64,000 bases of DNA from Candidatus Kinetoplastibacterium oncopeltii TCC290E (GCF_000340865.1 NC_020299.1:744001-808000); one strand, 5' to 3'. Shown: positions 18,709 to 28,757, counted from the stretch's first letter. Numbers and translations: made by a program. Notes: a model not told the origin generated them from the sequence alone.

Positions 18709-19794
18709 TCAAATCTTGCTGGTAACTGTTTTAGCTATAACATATTCTATAGCATCGTGAGACACGTTTTGAATAACTGTTTCCCCTATGTTCTTCATAA
18801 GCACAAAACGTATTTCGCCATTCTCGTTCTTTTTATCTAACAACATTAGTTCAAGCCATCTACTTAAACCAAAATTTGGAGCTTTAAAGGGACATCCAAT
18901 AGATGAAATCATATACCTTACACGGGCAATATCAGTTTCTTTAAACCCTGTAGAATATCCTGATAATTCTGCCGCCTGTACTAAGCCGCAACCTACGGCT
19001 TCACCATGCAGCCATTTACCATAACCAAGACCAGATTCTATCGCATGACCGAAAGTATGACCGAGGTTAAGTATAGCTCTAATACCAGACTCTTTTTCAT
19101 CTTTACCAACAATATATGATTTTAATTCACAAGAACGTTTAATCGCATACTCTATAGCAACATCATCCAAACTAAGTAGATTATTAACATTATTCTCACA
19201 CCATTCCCAAAAACTAGAATCTAATATAAGGCCATATTTAACTACCTCTGCTAATCCTGCAGAAATTTCTCTAGGAGAAAGAGTAGTCAAAACATCTGTA
19301 TCTATTTCTACAGAAATAGGCTGATAAAATGATCCTATCATATTCTTCCCTATAGGATGATTTATAGCTGTTTTGCCCCCAACCGAAGAGTCTACTTGCG
19401 CTAATATTGTAGTAGGAACTTGGATAAAACGAATACCACGCATATATAATGATGCAGCAAAACCGGTTATATCGCCAATAACTCCTCCACCTAATGCCAA
19501 TAACACAGCTTTTCTGTCTAGTTTGAAGTTTAATAAAGAATCAAATATTTTATTCAATGTAATCCAATCTTTATATTTTTCTCCATCAGGTAATTCGACA
19601 TAGAAAACATTTTTGCCTGTTCTTAACAATACATCTCTAACACGCTTACCATATAAGCCACCAACAGTAGAGTTGGTAACTATAGCAATAGAAGTTGCAT
19701 CTTCAGGTATGCTCTGATCTAAATAATCCAATCTGCCAGATTCAATATTAATCGGGTAAGATCCATTTGTAATATTTACATTAACCACATTCAT
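18709..19794 (-). CDS. aroB: 3-dehydroquinate synthase
   Basis: 361 residues. The NAD site GGGVIGD (about 102-108), DSSVGGKTAIN, and the zinc ligands in EVVKYGLI, GHTFGHAIE and LHGEAVGCG are all present. It is the second step of the shikimate route to chorismate and the aromatic amino acids. The ATG overlaps the aroK stop (ATGA), so the two are translationally coupled. Confidence 0.97.
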   Translation of the reverse strand: MNVVNVNITNGSYPINIESGRLDYLDQSIPEDATSIAIVTNSTVGGLYGKRVRDVLLRTGKNVFYVELPDGEKYKDWITLNKIFDSLLNFKLDRKAVLLALGGGVIGDITGFAASLYMRGIRFIQVPTTILAQVDSSVGGKTAINHPIGKNMIGSFYQPISVEIDTDVLTTLSPREISAGLAEVVKYGLILDSSFWEWCENNVNNLLSLDDVAIEYAIKRSCELKSYIVGKDEKESGIRAILNLGHTFGHAIESGLGYGKWLHGEAVGCGLVQAAELSGYSTGFKETDIARVRYMISSIGCPFKAPNFGLSRWLELMLLDKKNENGEIRFVLMKNIGETVIQNVSHDAIEYVIAKTVTSKI

Positions 19795-20426
19795 TTAAAT
19801 TTCTCGTATGTTTTTAAAATAGATACTAAATTATTAACTAAAGCATAAATACTAGTGTCACTGGTATTTATGATGATATCAGCAACTTCTTTGTAAATTG
19901 GATCTCTTTGCCTCAATATATCTCTCAATTTTTCATAAGGTTTACTTGTATTGGCTAAAAGTGGTCTGTTAGAATCCAAACTAGTACGCTGAAATAAGTC
20001 ATCAATTGATGCTTGAAAATATACAACGATACCTCTTTTCTTTAAAATTTCTCTATTATAATGAGAAAGTACAGAACCTCCTCCTGTTGCTAGTACCGTA
20101 TTAGTTTCATTAGAACATTCTGATAAAACTACCTCCTCTCTCTTCCTAAAACCTTGCTCTCCTTCTATTTCAAATATAGTTGTTATACTTACTCCGCAGC
20201 GAGTTTCTATAGCAAAATCTAAATCAATGAATTTTCTATCTAAAATATTAGAAATATTTCTTCCTATAGTGGTTTTGCCAGAACCCATCATTCCAATTAA
20301 AAAAATTGGTGTATCATAGGGTAGATTTTCCTTTGTAATATTTACAAATTCCATATTTTGATTTCTAGATTCAGGTAATATACTCTCTAAATCAGCCATT
20401 TCAGATAATTTCCTTAAATTAATCAT
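19791..20426 (-). CDS. aroK: Shikimate kinase
   Basis: 211 residues, of which the kinase starts at about residue 40. Motifs are the P-loop GMMGSGKTT (45-53), DLDFAIE (shikimate binding), GGGSVLS and RPLL. The first ~38 residues are polar and extra compared with the usual 170-190 residue enzyme; Met10 or Met25 are in-frame alternative starts. It phosphorylates shikimate. In many beta- and gammaproteobacteria aroK-aroB end the pilMNOPQ operon, but here no pil gene remains and the next gene upstream is the divergent mrcA. Confidence 0.93.
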   Translation of the reverse strand: MINLRKLSEMADLESILPESRNQNMEFVNITKENLPYDTPIFLIGMMGSGKTTIGRNISNILDRKFIDLDFAIETRCGVSITTIFEIEGEQGFRKREEVVLSECSNETNTVLATGGGSVLSHYNREILKKRGIVVYFQASIDDLFQRTSLDSNRPLLANTSKPYEKLRDILRQRDPIYKEVADIIINTSDTSIYALVNNLVSILKTYEKFK

Positions 20427-20525
20427 AAGTTAATTATTACTTATAAAGAACAAAATTAAAATGAATTAAATAAGTTTCTAATATTTTCTAATAAATCAAA
20501 CTGTTTAAAACTATCGATATTTATA

Positions 20526-22817
20526 ATGAAACAAAGATATATATTGCCAAGATTTTTGATGAATACCATAGTTCTAGCTATAAGCATACTTGCTTCTATC
20601 ATCTTTATAATTTGTATACTTATGTTCTTAGCTTGGAGGAAATTGCCTGATCTTAGCGCAATGATAGACTATAAACCAAGAATACCTTTGAGAATTTACA
20701 GCTCAGATAATATATTAATTGGCGAATTTGGAGAAGAACGTAGAAGCCTACTAAGCTTCCAAAATATACCAAACATAATGAAATTGTCAATATTGGCAGC
20801 AGAAGACGATAGATTCTATAAACATGGGGGAATAGATTGGATTGGGATAATTAGGGCTGGATTAACAAATTTGAAAAACATGTCAAAAACTCAAGGAGCT
20901 AGCACTATAACAATGCAATTAGCTCGTAATTTCTATCTATCATCAGAAAAAACATACTCAAGAAAACTATATGAATTAATGCTAACTTTAAAAATAGAAT
21001 CTGAATTAACAAAAAATAAAATACTAGAACTCTATATGAATCAAATATATCTTGGTAATCGTGCTTATGGTTTTGCTGCTGCCTCCTTAGTATACTTTAA
21101 CAAACCATTATCAGAAATTAACCTAGCAGAATCTGCAATGCTTGCTGGGATACCTAAAGCTCCGTCAATTTTTAATCCTATTTCAAATTTCAAAAGGACA
21201 AAGTTGCGACAAAGTTATGTTTTAAAAAGGATGATGTCTCTAGGATACATAACAACATATGAATACCAAGAAGCAATTGATACCAACATAAAGCTATACA
21301 ATGCATGTAAAAAACAACATATTTATGAAATTCATGGTGAATACATTGCCGAATTAGTTAGACAACTGCTATTTAAAAACTTCAAGAGCGATCTATATTC
21401 TAAAGGAATTAATGTATACACCACAATAAGGTCAAAAGATCAAGATTCTGCTTATAAAGCTGTAAGAAAAGTAGTAATTGATTATACAAAAACAAAATAC
21501 TTGGGTCCTGAGGAACAAATAGATATACCAATAGAATTAGAAGTGTCATCAATTTTATCTGAAAATAGGATAACTGAAATATTTGATAAGTATAATGACA
21601 GTGACGAGATCTTTGCAGCATTAGTTTTATCAACTCATGATAAATATATAACGGCAGTAAAGAAAGACAAGGCTATTATTAAAATAAATAACAGTGACTT
21701 ATCAAAAGAAATAAGACGTGGTTCAGTAATACATATATATAAAGACAAAGGAGAAGAATTACGAATTATAAATATGCCAACCCTACAAGCTGCTTTTGTC
21801 TCTATATCACCAAAAGATGGTAGGATACTCTCACTAGTAGGTGGTTTTGATTTCTATAGAGGTAACTTTAATAGGGTAACACAAGCATGGAGACAGCCTG
21901 GTTCTAGTATTAAACCATTCATATATGCATCAGCAATAGAAAAAGGAATATCGCCTGCGACAAGAATTTCTGATCTTCCATTAAATATGACAGCGGAACA
22001 AACGGGATCAAAAGCATGGAACCCAAAAAATTATGGTCATAGGTATGAAAAAGACATGGTTTCTATGCGCAATGGTCTGTATAAATCAAAAAATATGGTA
22101 TCTATAAGAATATTACAAAATATAGGACCTGAATATGCTAGAAATTATCTAGAGAAATTTGGTTTCGATAAATCACGTCAACCTGCTGTCATATCACTAG
22201 CACTAGGCACAGGACTAGTAACACCATTACAATTAACAAGTGCTTTTGGTATATTTGCTAATGAAGGACATTTGATACCACCATATTTAATAGAGAAAGT
22301 AACTGATAGCTATGGCAGAACTATCATGCAACACAATAAAATTGTGTCTAATCAAGATAATCAAGCTATAGATTCCAGAGTGGCATATATAATGAATGAT
22401 ATACTAAAAGGTGTTGTAAAGTATGGCACAGCCTCTAAAGCCCAAAAAGCACTAAATCGTTATGATATAGCAGGTAAAACCGGAACAACAAATGATTCAG
22501 TAGATGCATGGTTCTCTGGATATATAAAAGATATAGTAGCAACAGCATGGGTAGGATTTGATCAGCCAAAATCTCTAGGGTTAAATGAAACAGGTAGCAA
22601 TATAGCAATGCCGGTATGGATTAACTACATGAAAGATGTGATAAAAGACTACTCTGAGCAAGAAAAAGAAGAAATTCCAGATGGGATTATTTTGCATAAT
22701 AATGAGTTATATTTAAAAGAATTCCCACCTGATATAGCTGTATCGGAAATTAGACCATCAGAAGAGTTTTACAATGAAGATTTAAAAAATGTTATACGAA
22801 ACAAATTTGAAGATTAA
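20526..22817 (+). CDS. mrcA: Penicillin-binding protein 1A, bifunctional peptidoglycan synthase
   Basis: 763 residues. An N-terminal membrane anchor (about 13-36) is followed by the glycosyltransferase domain (AAEDDRFYKHGG, GASTITMQLARN, ELYMNQIYLGNRAYG) and then an OB-like insert. The transpeptidase domain has SSIKP (SxxK), SKNMVS (SxN) and KTGTT. It polymerises and cross-links peptidoglycan in the periplasm. Its stop overlaps the convergent cyaY stop by four bases. In relatives it is divergent from pilM; here it is divergent from aroK with a 99-base gap. Confidence 0.97.
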   Translation: MKQRYILPRFLMNTIVLAISILASIIFIICILMFLAWRKLPDLSAMIDYKPRIPLRIYSSDNILIGEFGEERRSLLSFQNIPNIMKLSILAAEDDRFYKHGGIDWIGIIRAGLTNLKNMSKTQGASTITMQLARNFYLSSEKTYSRKLYELMLTLKIESELTKNKILELYMNQIYLGNRAYGFAAASLVYFNKPLSEINLAESAMLAGIPKAPSIFNPISNFKRTKLRQSYVLKRMMSLGYITTYEYQEAIDTNIKLYNACKKQHIYEIHGEYIAELVRQLLFKNFKSDLYSKGINVYTTIRSKDQDSAYKAVRKVVIDYTKTKYLGPEEQIDIPIELEVSSILSENRITEIFDKYNDSDEIFAALVLSTHDKYITAVKKDKAIIKINNSDLSKEIRRGSVIHIYKDKGEELRIINMPTLQAAFVSISPKDGRILSLVGGFDFYRGNFNRVTQAWRQPGSSIKPFIYASAIEKGISPATRISDLPLNMTAEQTGSKAWNPKNYGHRYEKDMVSMRNGLYKSKNMVSIRILQNIGPEYARNYLEKFGFDKSRQPAVISLALGTGLVTPLQLTSAFGIFANEGHLIPPYLIEKVTDSYGRTIMQHNKIVSNQDNQAIDSRVAYIMNDILKGVVKYGTASKAQKALNRYDIAGKTGTTNDSVDAWFSGYIKDIVATAWVGFDQPKSLGLNETGSNIAMPVWINYMKDVIKDYSEQEKEEIPDGIILHNNELYLKEFPPDIAVSEIRPSEEFYNEDLKNVIRNKFED

Positions 22818-23137
22818 AACTCTAAAATAACTTCTCTACCGATAATATCTGTGCAACACTTTGATAATAGATCTGTAAAATTTAAACCATTACGATTGTC
22901 TATCCATTTACCATTATTATATTTATAATGGAATCCACCGATATTACTTACAGCGAACCATAACTCTTGTATACTGTTCTGACTGTTTATAACCATATTG
23001 CATCCATTATCAAATTTGATGCTTAATACATTACCACTCTTGGCCGTATCAACTTCAGATGAAAATAGATCATTGATTCTATCTTCTACATCTTCTAGTA
23101 ACTTATCAATCAAAATACTAAAATCAGAATCTTTCAT
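22814..23137 (-). CDS. cyaY: Iron-binding frataxin homologue CyaY
   Basis: 107 residues matching CyaY: an acidic first helix (DKLLEDVEDRIND), then NVLSIKF, INSQNSIQELWFAVSNIGGFHYKY and WIDNRNG. It modulates iron-sulfur cluster assembly by binding iron and IscS. It is convergent with mrcA, with overlapping stop codons, and divergent from lptM-lysA. This mrcA-cyaY-lptM-lysA order is conserved in betaproteobacteria. Confidence 0.93.
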   Translation of the reverse strand: MKDSDFSILIDKLLEDVEDRINDLFSSEVDTAKSGNVLSIKFDNGCNMVINSQNSIQELWFAVSNIGGFHYKYNNGKWIDNRNGLNFTDLLSKCCTDIIGREVILEF

Positions 23138-23215
23138 AATCTTTATTATAAATAATATTAAATATAAAATAGCAAAAACTATTATGCCACGTCAAACTAA
23201 TTTGTTTCCTTATAT

Positions 23216-23410
23216 ATGCTTAATAAAAAGAAATTTACCATTATATTAATCACTGTTATATTAACTTGTAGTACACTTAGCTCATGTGGATATAAATGTC
23301 AACTTAATTCAAAAGATCCAATTTATAAAAACAAGATTTACGACATAAGTATGCTTACAAATAAAAGCTACTATAAGAATACACACTTAAAGAATAATTG
23401 TACATTATGA
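23216..23410 (+). CDS. lptM: Small LptM/YifL-like lipoprotein
   Basis: 64 residues. A lipoprotein signal (KKKFTIILITVILTCSTLSSC, split here as a basic start, a hydrophobic core and the lipobox LSSC) leads to CGYKCQL, where the family normally has CGxKGPL. The rest is Asn/Lys-rich and poorly conserved. LptM helps the LptD translocon mature. Location between cyaY and lysA supports the call. The gene ends in ATGA, shared with the lysA start. The core YKGPLY motif is eroded, so it may be decaying. Confidence 0.7.
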   Translation: MLNKKKFTIILITVILTCSTLSSCGYKCQLNSKDPIYKNKIYDISMLTNKSYYKNTHLKNNCTL

Positions 23411-24669
23411 AGAATCATAACTTTAAATTCAAAAATAATCTTTTGTTCGTAGAAAATATTTCTGTGAACTCTATTGTAGAAAAACTAGAAACACCACTAT
23501 ATATTTATTCTAAAAAAGCTATGAAGGAAGCTTGGGATAGTTATTATCAAGCAATCAAAAATAGAAATTGTTTAATATGTTATGGAATGAAAGCAAATTC
23601 TAATTTAGCTGTTTTAAAAGAGTTTTCAAAACTTGGTTCTGGTTTCGACATAGTCTCAGGTGGAGAATTAGAAAGGGTACTTGCTATTAAAGCAGATCCT
23701 AAAAAAATTGTTTTTTCTGGTGTGGGTAAACAATCATGGGAAATAGAGAAAGCAATAAAGGCTGGGATTAAATGCTTCAATGTTGAATCTGAAGCAGAAC
23801 TTCAAAATATATCAAAGATAGCAAAAAAAGTTGGTATTGTAGCACCCATATCTTTAAGAGTAAATCCGGACGTAGATGCTAATACTCATCCATACATATC
23901 TACTGGATTAAAAGAAAATAAATTCGGAGTATCAATCAATACAGCTTATGATTGCTATCAAACAGCAATTAAACTTCCAAATCTAGAGATAGTTGGTATA
24001 GATTGCCACATAGGATCGCAGCTTACTGAAATTAAACCTTTCATAGATTCTTTAGAAAAAATTATATTACTGATTAATAAAATTAATGCTTCTGGAATAC
24101 AGATAAAACATATTGATATAGGTGGTGGGATAGGTATCCAATACAAGGAAGAGTCTTGTATATCACCTAAAGAACTTGTCGATAAAGTTTTTGATAAATT
24201 AGAAGATAACAATTTAGGACATCTACAAGTTATCCTTGAGCCTGGTAGATCTTTGATAGGCAACGCTGGTATATTAGTAACAAAAATACAATATCTAAAA
24301 GAATCTGAAGATCGTAATTTCGCTATAGTAGATGCAGCAATGAATGATATTATAAGACCAGCACTATATCATTCGTATCATGAGATTGTTACTGTAGTAG
24401 AGAGAGATGGGATAAAAAAAGAGTACGATGTTGTTGGTCCTATATGTGAAAGTTCTGATTGGTTAGCTAAGAATAGATACCTTAATGAATTGCAAGAGGG
24501 TGAACTTTTAGCGATTGAGTCGGTTGGAGCATACTGCATGACTATGGCAAGTAATTATAATACTAGAGGACGAGCAGCAGAAGTAATGGTTGATGAATCA
24601 GATTACTATATAATCAAAAGGCGAGAAACAATAGATGATTTATTGAGATTAGAATCAACCATATCTTAA
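23407..24669 (+). CDS. lysA: Diaminopimelate decarboxylase
   Basis: 420 residues from the ATG at 23407, which overlaps the lptM stop (ATGA); a TTG three codons upstream is less likely. The PLP Lys is in YGMKANSN, with GGELERV, HIGSQL, DIGGGIGI, EPGRSLIGNAG, GPICESSDWL and GAYCMTMASNYN following in the family order. It makes L-lysine from meso-diaminopimelate, so the cell can make lysine as well as cross-link peptidoglycan. Confidence 0.97.
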   Translation: MKNHNFKFKNNLLFVENISVNSIVEKLETPLYIYSKKAMKEAWDSYYQAIKNRNCLICYGMKANSNLAVLKEFSKLGSGFDIVSGGELERVLAIKADPKKIVFSGVGKQSWEIEKAIKAGIKCFNVESEAELQNISKIAKKVGIVAPISLRVNPDVDANTHPYISTGLKENKFGVSINTAYDCYQTAIKLPNLEIVGIDCHIGSQLTEIKPFIDSLEKIILLINKINASGIQIKHIDIGGGIGIQYKEESCISPKELVDKVFDKLEDNNLGHLQVILEPGRSLIGNAGILVTKIQYLKESEDRNFAIVDAAMNDIIRPALYHSYHEIVTVVERDGIKKEYDVVGPICESSDWLAKNRYLNELQEGELLAIESVGAYCMTMASNYNTRGRAAEVMVDESDYYIIKRRETIDDLLRLESTIS

Positions 24670-24675
24670 GCTAAT

Positions 24676-24722
24676 ACAACTCAACAAAAAGTCTTATAAT
24701 TAGTAATGTATTGTTGAGTTGT
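24676..24722 (+). terminator. Stem-loop after lysA
   Basis: A 12-bp perfect stem (24676-24687 with 24711-24722, core CAACTCAACAA/TTGTTGAGTTG) has a 23-base AT-rich loop, seven bases after the lysA stop. Only short T-runs follow. It is most likely a terminator or mRNA 3' end stabiliser. Confidence 0.55.
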
Positions 24723-24765
24723 TAATAATATCAACCTATCATATTAAGGCAATTATCTAATCAAA

Positions 24766-25371
24766 GTGTCTATACTACATAATATATATTTCCATTCTTC
24801 TGCTAAAACACTCGATACCTTACCAAAAGATGGACTACCTGAAGTCTGTTTCGTAGGAAGATCCAATGTTGGTAAATCTACAGCAATCAATAAAATAACA
24901 AATAAAAAAAAGTTAGCTTTTTCGAGCAAAACACCTGGGCGTACTCGTCTTATAAATATGTTCAACATTGTTGAACAAAAATATGATAAAACTATTGGAT
25001 ACTTAGTTGATCTTCCTGGATATGGTTATGCAAATCTATCAAACCAGGAAAAAATTGATTTTGAGGACAATTTACCTAAATACGTTCAATACAGAAAATC
25101 ATTGGTAGGAATAATACTATTAATAGACATGCGTAGGGGCATTACATCATTAGACAATGATTTTCTTCATTTGGTAACTTCAAAACCTATAATAATAATG
25201 CTTACCAAAGCTGATAAGCTGAGCTATACAGAACGTGTTATAAGTAAAAAAATAACTATTGAAAAGTTAATGGAATTTAAAAATGTTACAAACATAGTAG
25301 AATTTTCTGCTACTAAAAAAATAGGAATATCAGATGCGTCTGATATTATAAAGAAATTAATTATAAAATAG
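24766..25371 (+). CDS. engB: Ribosome biogenesis GTPase EngB (YihA/YsxC)
   Basis: 201 residues starting with GTG. The G motifs are GRSNVGKS (G1), the PGRTR switch (G2), DLPGYGYA (G3), TKADKL (G4) and SATKKIG (G5). This small GTPase helps assemble the large ribosomal subunit. hemB starts nine bases after its stop, as in Burkholderiales. Confidence 0.95.
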   Translation: MSILHNIYFHSSAKTLDTLPKDGLPEVCFVGRSNVGKSTAINKITNKKKLAFSSKTPGRTRLINMFNIVEQKYDKTIGYLVDLPGYGYANLSNQEKIDFEDNLPKYVQYRKSLVGIILLIDMRRGITSLDNDFLHLVTSKPIIIMLTKADKLSYTERVISKKITIEKLMEFKNVTNIVEFSATKKIGISDASDIIKKLIIK

Positions 25372-25380
25372 GACATAGAT

Positions 25381-26397
25381 ATGAATTCACAAATTTTTTC
25401 TCCATCATATCCAAAATCAAGGATGAGACGTCTAAGGAAAAGTGATTTTGTACTTAGAATGCTAACAGAAAGTAGTTTGTCTACTAATAACTTAATATTT
25501 CCTTTATTTGTAGTAGAAGGACATAAAATAAAAGAACAAGTATCATCAATGCCGGGAATATATGTTTATTCTATTGATGAGATATTGCAAATAGCTGAAA
25601 AATGTATAGAACTAGAAATACCTACGATAGCATTATTTCCTGTTATAGATTCTAAATTAAAAACAAATAATGGAATTGAATCTATTAATGCTAATGGATT
25701 AATACCTAGAACAGTAGTTGAAATTAAAAAACGTTTTCCAGAATTAGGTATCATGACTGATGTTGCATTAGATCCTTATACAATACACGGCCAAGATGGT
25801 ATATTGAATAATAATGGATATGTATTGAACGATGAAACTATTGAAATGCTTACAAAGCAATCTCTTTTACATGCTAGCGTAGGAGTAGACATTGTAGCTC
25901 CTAGTGACATGATGGATGGTAGAATAGGTGTGATAAGGCAAGAACTAGAAGCTAATTTATATAAAAATACCATAATAATGGCCTATTCTGCTAAATATTC
26001 CAGTGCCTTCTATGGACCATTTAGGGACGCTATAAGGTCTACAAATAATTTAAAAAAAGGAAATAAAAATAGCTATCAAATAAATCCAAGTAACATAAAC
26101 GAAGCTATTAGAGAGGCAGCAGCTGATATTAATGAAGGAGCTGACATGTTAATAGTTAAACCTGGAATGCCATATCTAGATGTATTAGCTAAAATTAAAG
26201 AAAAATTTAGAATGCCAACATTTGCTTATCAAGTTAGCGGAGAATATTCTATGATAAAAGCTGCTTCATTAAATGGCTGGATAAGAAATGATGAAATCAT
26301 ATTAGAATCACTTATCTGCTTTAGAAGAGCAGGAGCAGATGGCATATTAACATATTTTGCATTAGAAGCTGCTGAACTATTAAGAAAGTCAAAATAA
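25381..26397 (+). CDS. hemB: Delta-aminolevulinic acid dehydratase (porphobilinogen synthase)
   Basis: 338 residues. The two active-site Lys lie in YSAKYSSAFYGP and IVKPGMPYLD. The metal loop reads DVALDPYTIHGQDG, with Asp in place of the zinc Cys triad of the E. coli and animal enzymes, so it belongs to the Mg-dependent class. It condenses two aminolevulinates to porphobilinogen in heme synthesis. Bacterium-harbouring trypanosomatids are known to rely on their symbiont for heme, which fits if the host guess is right. Confidence 0.96.
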   Translation: MNSQIFSPSYPKSRMRRLRKSDFVLRMLTESSLSTNNLIFPLFVVEGHKIKEQVSSMPGIYVYSIDEILQIAEKCIELEIPTIALFPVIDSKLKTNNGIESINANGLIPRTVVEIKKRFPELGIMTDVALDPYTIHGQDGILNNNGYVLNDETIEMLTKQSLLHASVGVDIVAPSDMMDGRIGVIRQELEANLYKNTIIMAYSAKYSSAFYGPFRDAIRSTNNLKKGNKNSYQINPSNINEAIREAAADINEGADMLIVKPGMPYLDVLAKIKEKFRMPTFAYQVSGEYSMIKAASLNGWIRNDEIILESLICFRRAGADGILTYFALEAAELLRKSK

Positions 26398-26430
26398 AAT
26401 ATAACAAAGTAATTAATTCTGTCAACAATT

Positions 26431-26467
26431 AGCATGACTATATTTTTTGTAATTATATAGTCATGCT
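26431..26467. terminator. Bidirectional terminator between hemB and rplQ
   Basis: A 13-bp stem (26431-26443 with 26455-26467, core AGCATGACTATA) with an 11-base loop and TTTCTT after it on the plus strand. It separates the convergent hemB and alpha operon, so it likely ends both transcripts. Confidence 0.8.
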
Positions 26468-26531
26468 TTCTTATATAAATAATTAATAATATCTACTGCA
26501 ATCCACATAATTATTATGGAATACAAATCAG

Positions 26532-26915
26532 TTAATCAATTATTTCTTTTTCAGAAACTACTCTTTCTACCATTTCCATAAAAGCCATAGGAGCGTTATC
26601 ACCATTACGAAAACCTGTTTTCAAAATTCTAGTATAACCTCCTGGTCTATTAGAAAATCTTGGCCCTATTTCTGAAAACAATTTAACTACGGCATCTCGA
26701 TCACGCAATCTAGCAAATGCCAATCTTTTGTTTGCAAGAGTTGGACTCTTGCCTAATGTAATTAGAGGCTCTATAACATGACGCAATTCTTTAGCTTTTG
26801 GCAAAGTAGTCTTGATTGCCTCATGATGAATAAGAGAAACAGCCATATTACGAAACATAGCGAGACGATGGCTGCTTGTGCGATTTAGTTTGCGTAAACC
26901 ATGACCATGACGCAT
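26532..26915 (-). CDS. rplQ: 50S ribosomal protein L17
   Basis: 127 residues from the ATG at 26915 ([17 protein letters not shown]), which is the family start and is preceded by AAGGAA; the frame is open further upstream without support. The core [13 protein letters not shown] and the [20 protein letters not shown] segment are intact. It is the last gene of the alpha operon (rpsM-rpsK-rpsD-rpoA-rplQ). Confidence 0.96.
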   Translation of the reverse strand: MRHGHGLRKLNRTSSHRLAMFRNMAVSLIHHEAIKTTLPKAKELRHVIEPLITLGKSPTLANKRLAFARLRDRDAVVKLFSEIGPRFSNRPGGYTRILKTGFRNGDNAPMAFMEMVERVVSEKEIID

Positions 26916-27042
26916 AATAATTTCCTTTACAGTATCCAAAGAGCTTAGTCTAAAATACGAAGCTCAACATATTATTTTAACTTAGATAGTCTACAGTAGA
27001 TCAGATGAGCCTAATCTTACGGAAACTATCAATGCAATTACG

Positions 27043-28029
27043 TTATTCTACTTCTACAGGTGGCCAATTATCTAATTTCATACCAAGAGTTAAACCACGT
27101 GTAGCCAATACTTCTTTAATCTCATTCAATGATTTACGACCTAGATTAGGAGTTTTCAGAAGTTCTGTTTCAGTCCTCTGAATTAAATCACCAATATAAT
27201 AAATATTTTCTGCTTTTAAGCAATTAGCAGAACGAACAGTTAATTCTAAATCATCTACTGGTTTCAGTAAAACAGGGTCAATCCCTGGAGTATTCCTAGA
27301 AGACTGAGATTCATTAGACTCTTGAGCTCCTTGTAAAGATGCAAATACAGATACTTGATCCATTAAGATACAAGCAGCCTGTCTAACAGATTCTTCAGGA
27401 GTCAAAACTCCATTGGTTTCAATATCTATAACCAATTTATCAAGATCAGTCCTCTGTTCTACTCGAGCGCTTTCTACACTATAGCTAACTCTACGTACAG
27501 GACTATAAGATGCATCTAAAATTATCTTACCAATAGAGACTTTCTTATCACTAGCTGAAGAAGAACGAATATTTCCAGGAATATATCCACGACCCTTGCT
27601 TACCTTAAAATGCATATCTAATTGACCTGAATCTGTAAGATTACAAATCAAATGATCAGGATTTATTATCTCAACGTCATGTGGTAGTTCTATGTCTTTT
27701 GCTAAAACTGCAGCAGGACCTTTCTTATTAATAGATAAATTTACCTCATCACGACCATGTAATTTAAAAATAACGTTTTTTAAATTCATTAATATATCGA
27801 TAAGATCTTCTCTTACTCCAGGAATCGTCGAATATTCATGAACGACACCGCTTATTTGAACTTCTGTTGGAGCATATCCTTCCATAGAAGATAATAAGAT
27901 GCGACGCAAAGCGTTTCCGAGTGTATGCCCATAACCACGCTCAAATGGCTCCATAATAATTTTTGCCCTATTATGGGATATAGGCTCAACCTCTACAACT
28001 CTTGGTTTTAAAAAATCCTGATTAGACAT
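27043..28029 (-). CDS. rpoA: RNA polymerase alpha subunit
   Basis: 328 residues. The N-terminal dimerisation domain contains [22 protein letters not shown]. After a Ser/Asn-rich linker the C-terminal domain has [21 protein letters not shown] and [16 protein letters not shown], the surface that binds UP elements and activators. The start sequence [12 protein letters not shown] is betaproteobacterial in style. The complete C-terminal domain shows that promoter control through alpha is kept despite genome reduction. Confidence 0.97.
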   Translation of the reverse strand: MSNQDFLKPRVVEVEPISHNRAKIIMEPFERGYGHTLGNALRRILLSSMEGYAPTEVQISGVVHEYSTIPGVREDLIDILMNLKNVIFKLHGRDEVNLSINKKGPAAVLAKDIELPHDVEIINPDHLICNLTDSGQLDMHFKVSKGRGYIPGNIRSSSASDKKVSIGKIILDASYSPVRRVSYSVESARVEQRTDLDKLVIDIETNGVLTPEESVRQAACILMDQVSVFASLQGAQESNESQSSRNTPGIDPVLLKPVDDLELTVRSANCLKAENIYYIGDLIQRTETELLKTPNLGRKSLNEIKEVLATRGLTLGMKLDNWPPVEVE

Positions 28030-28118
28030 ACATACTTCCTATTCAATACCCTCAGTTCGTTACACCGATAAGGCTGAAAAAATAATAATAAAGATAAATG
28101 AACTAAAAGTTAAATAAC

Positions 28119-28742
28119 TTAACGAGAATATAATTCTACAACCATAGATTCATTTATATCACGAGCAACATCAGAACGATCAGGAATAGTTTTGAACGTT
28201 CCAAGTTGCTTCTCAGAATCGAGATCTAGCCACTGAGGTATGCCGATACTGACAGCTAATTTTATAGCTTCTTTGATTCTATCTTGGTTCTTAGATTTCT
28301 CTCGAACAGATATTATATCACCAGATTTTACTGATAATGAAGCTATATCTACAATGTGACCATTAACTTCAATTGCACGATGACTAATTAACTGGCGAGC
28401 TTCTGCCCTAGTCGAACCAAAACCCAGCCTATAGACAACATTGTCTAATCGAGATTCGAGCAATTGAATTAATATTTCTCCAGTATTGCCTTTACGTCTT
28501 TCTGACTCTTCGAAATACCTACGAAACTGTTTTTCTAAAATACCATACATTCTTTTCAGTTTTTGCTTCTCTCTCATTTGAAGACCATAATCTGAGATTC
28601 TAGATCCAGATGTTCGACCATGTTGACCTGGTTTTGATTCTGATTTGCATTTTGAATCAAACGATCTACGAGCACTCTTGAGAAAGAGATCAGTACCCTC
28701 ACGGCGTGAGAGTTTACATTTTGGTCCAATATAACGTGCCAT
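28119..28742 (-). CDS. rpsD: 30S ribosomal protein S4
   Basis: 207 residues. [22 protein letters not shown] opens the protein; the S4 RNA-binding domain ([27 protein letters not shown]) is present at about residues 95-125. S4 nucleates small-subunit assembly and in E. coli represses the alpha operon. An 89-base gap separates it from rpoA. Confidence 0.97.
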   Translation of the reverse strand: MARYIGPKCKLSRREGTDLFLKSARRSFDSKCKSESKPGQHGRTSGSRISDYGLQMREKQKLKRMYGILEKQFRRYFEESERRKGNTGEILIQLLESRLDNVVYRLGFGSTRAEARQLISHRAIEVNGHIVDIASLSVKSGDIISVREKSKNQDRIKEAIKLAVSIGIPQWLDLDSEKQLGTFKTIPDRSDVARDINESMVVELYSR

Positions 28743-28757
28743 GATATTATTTTATCC

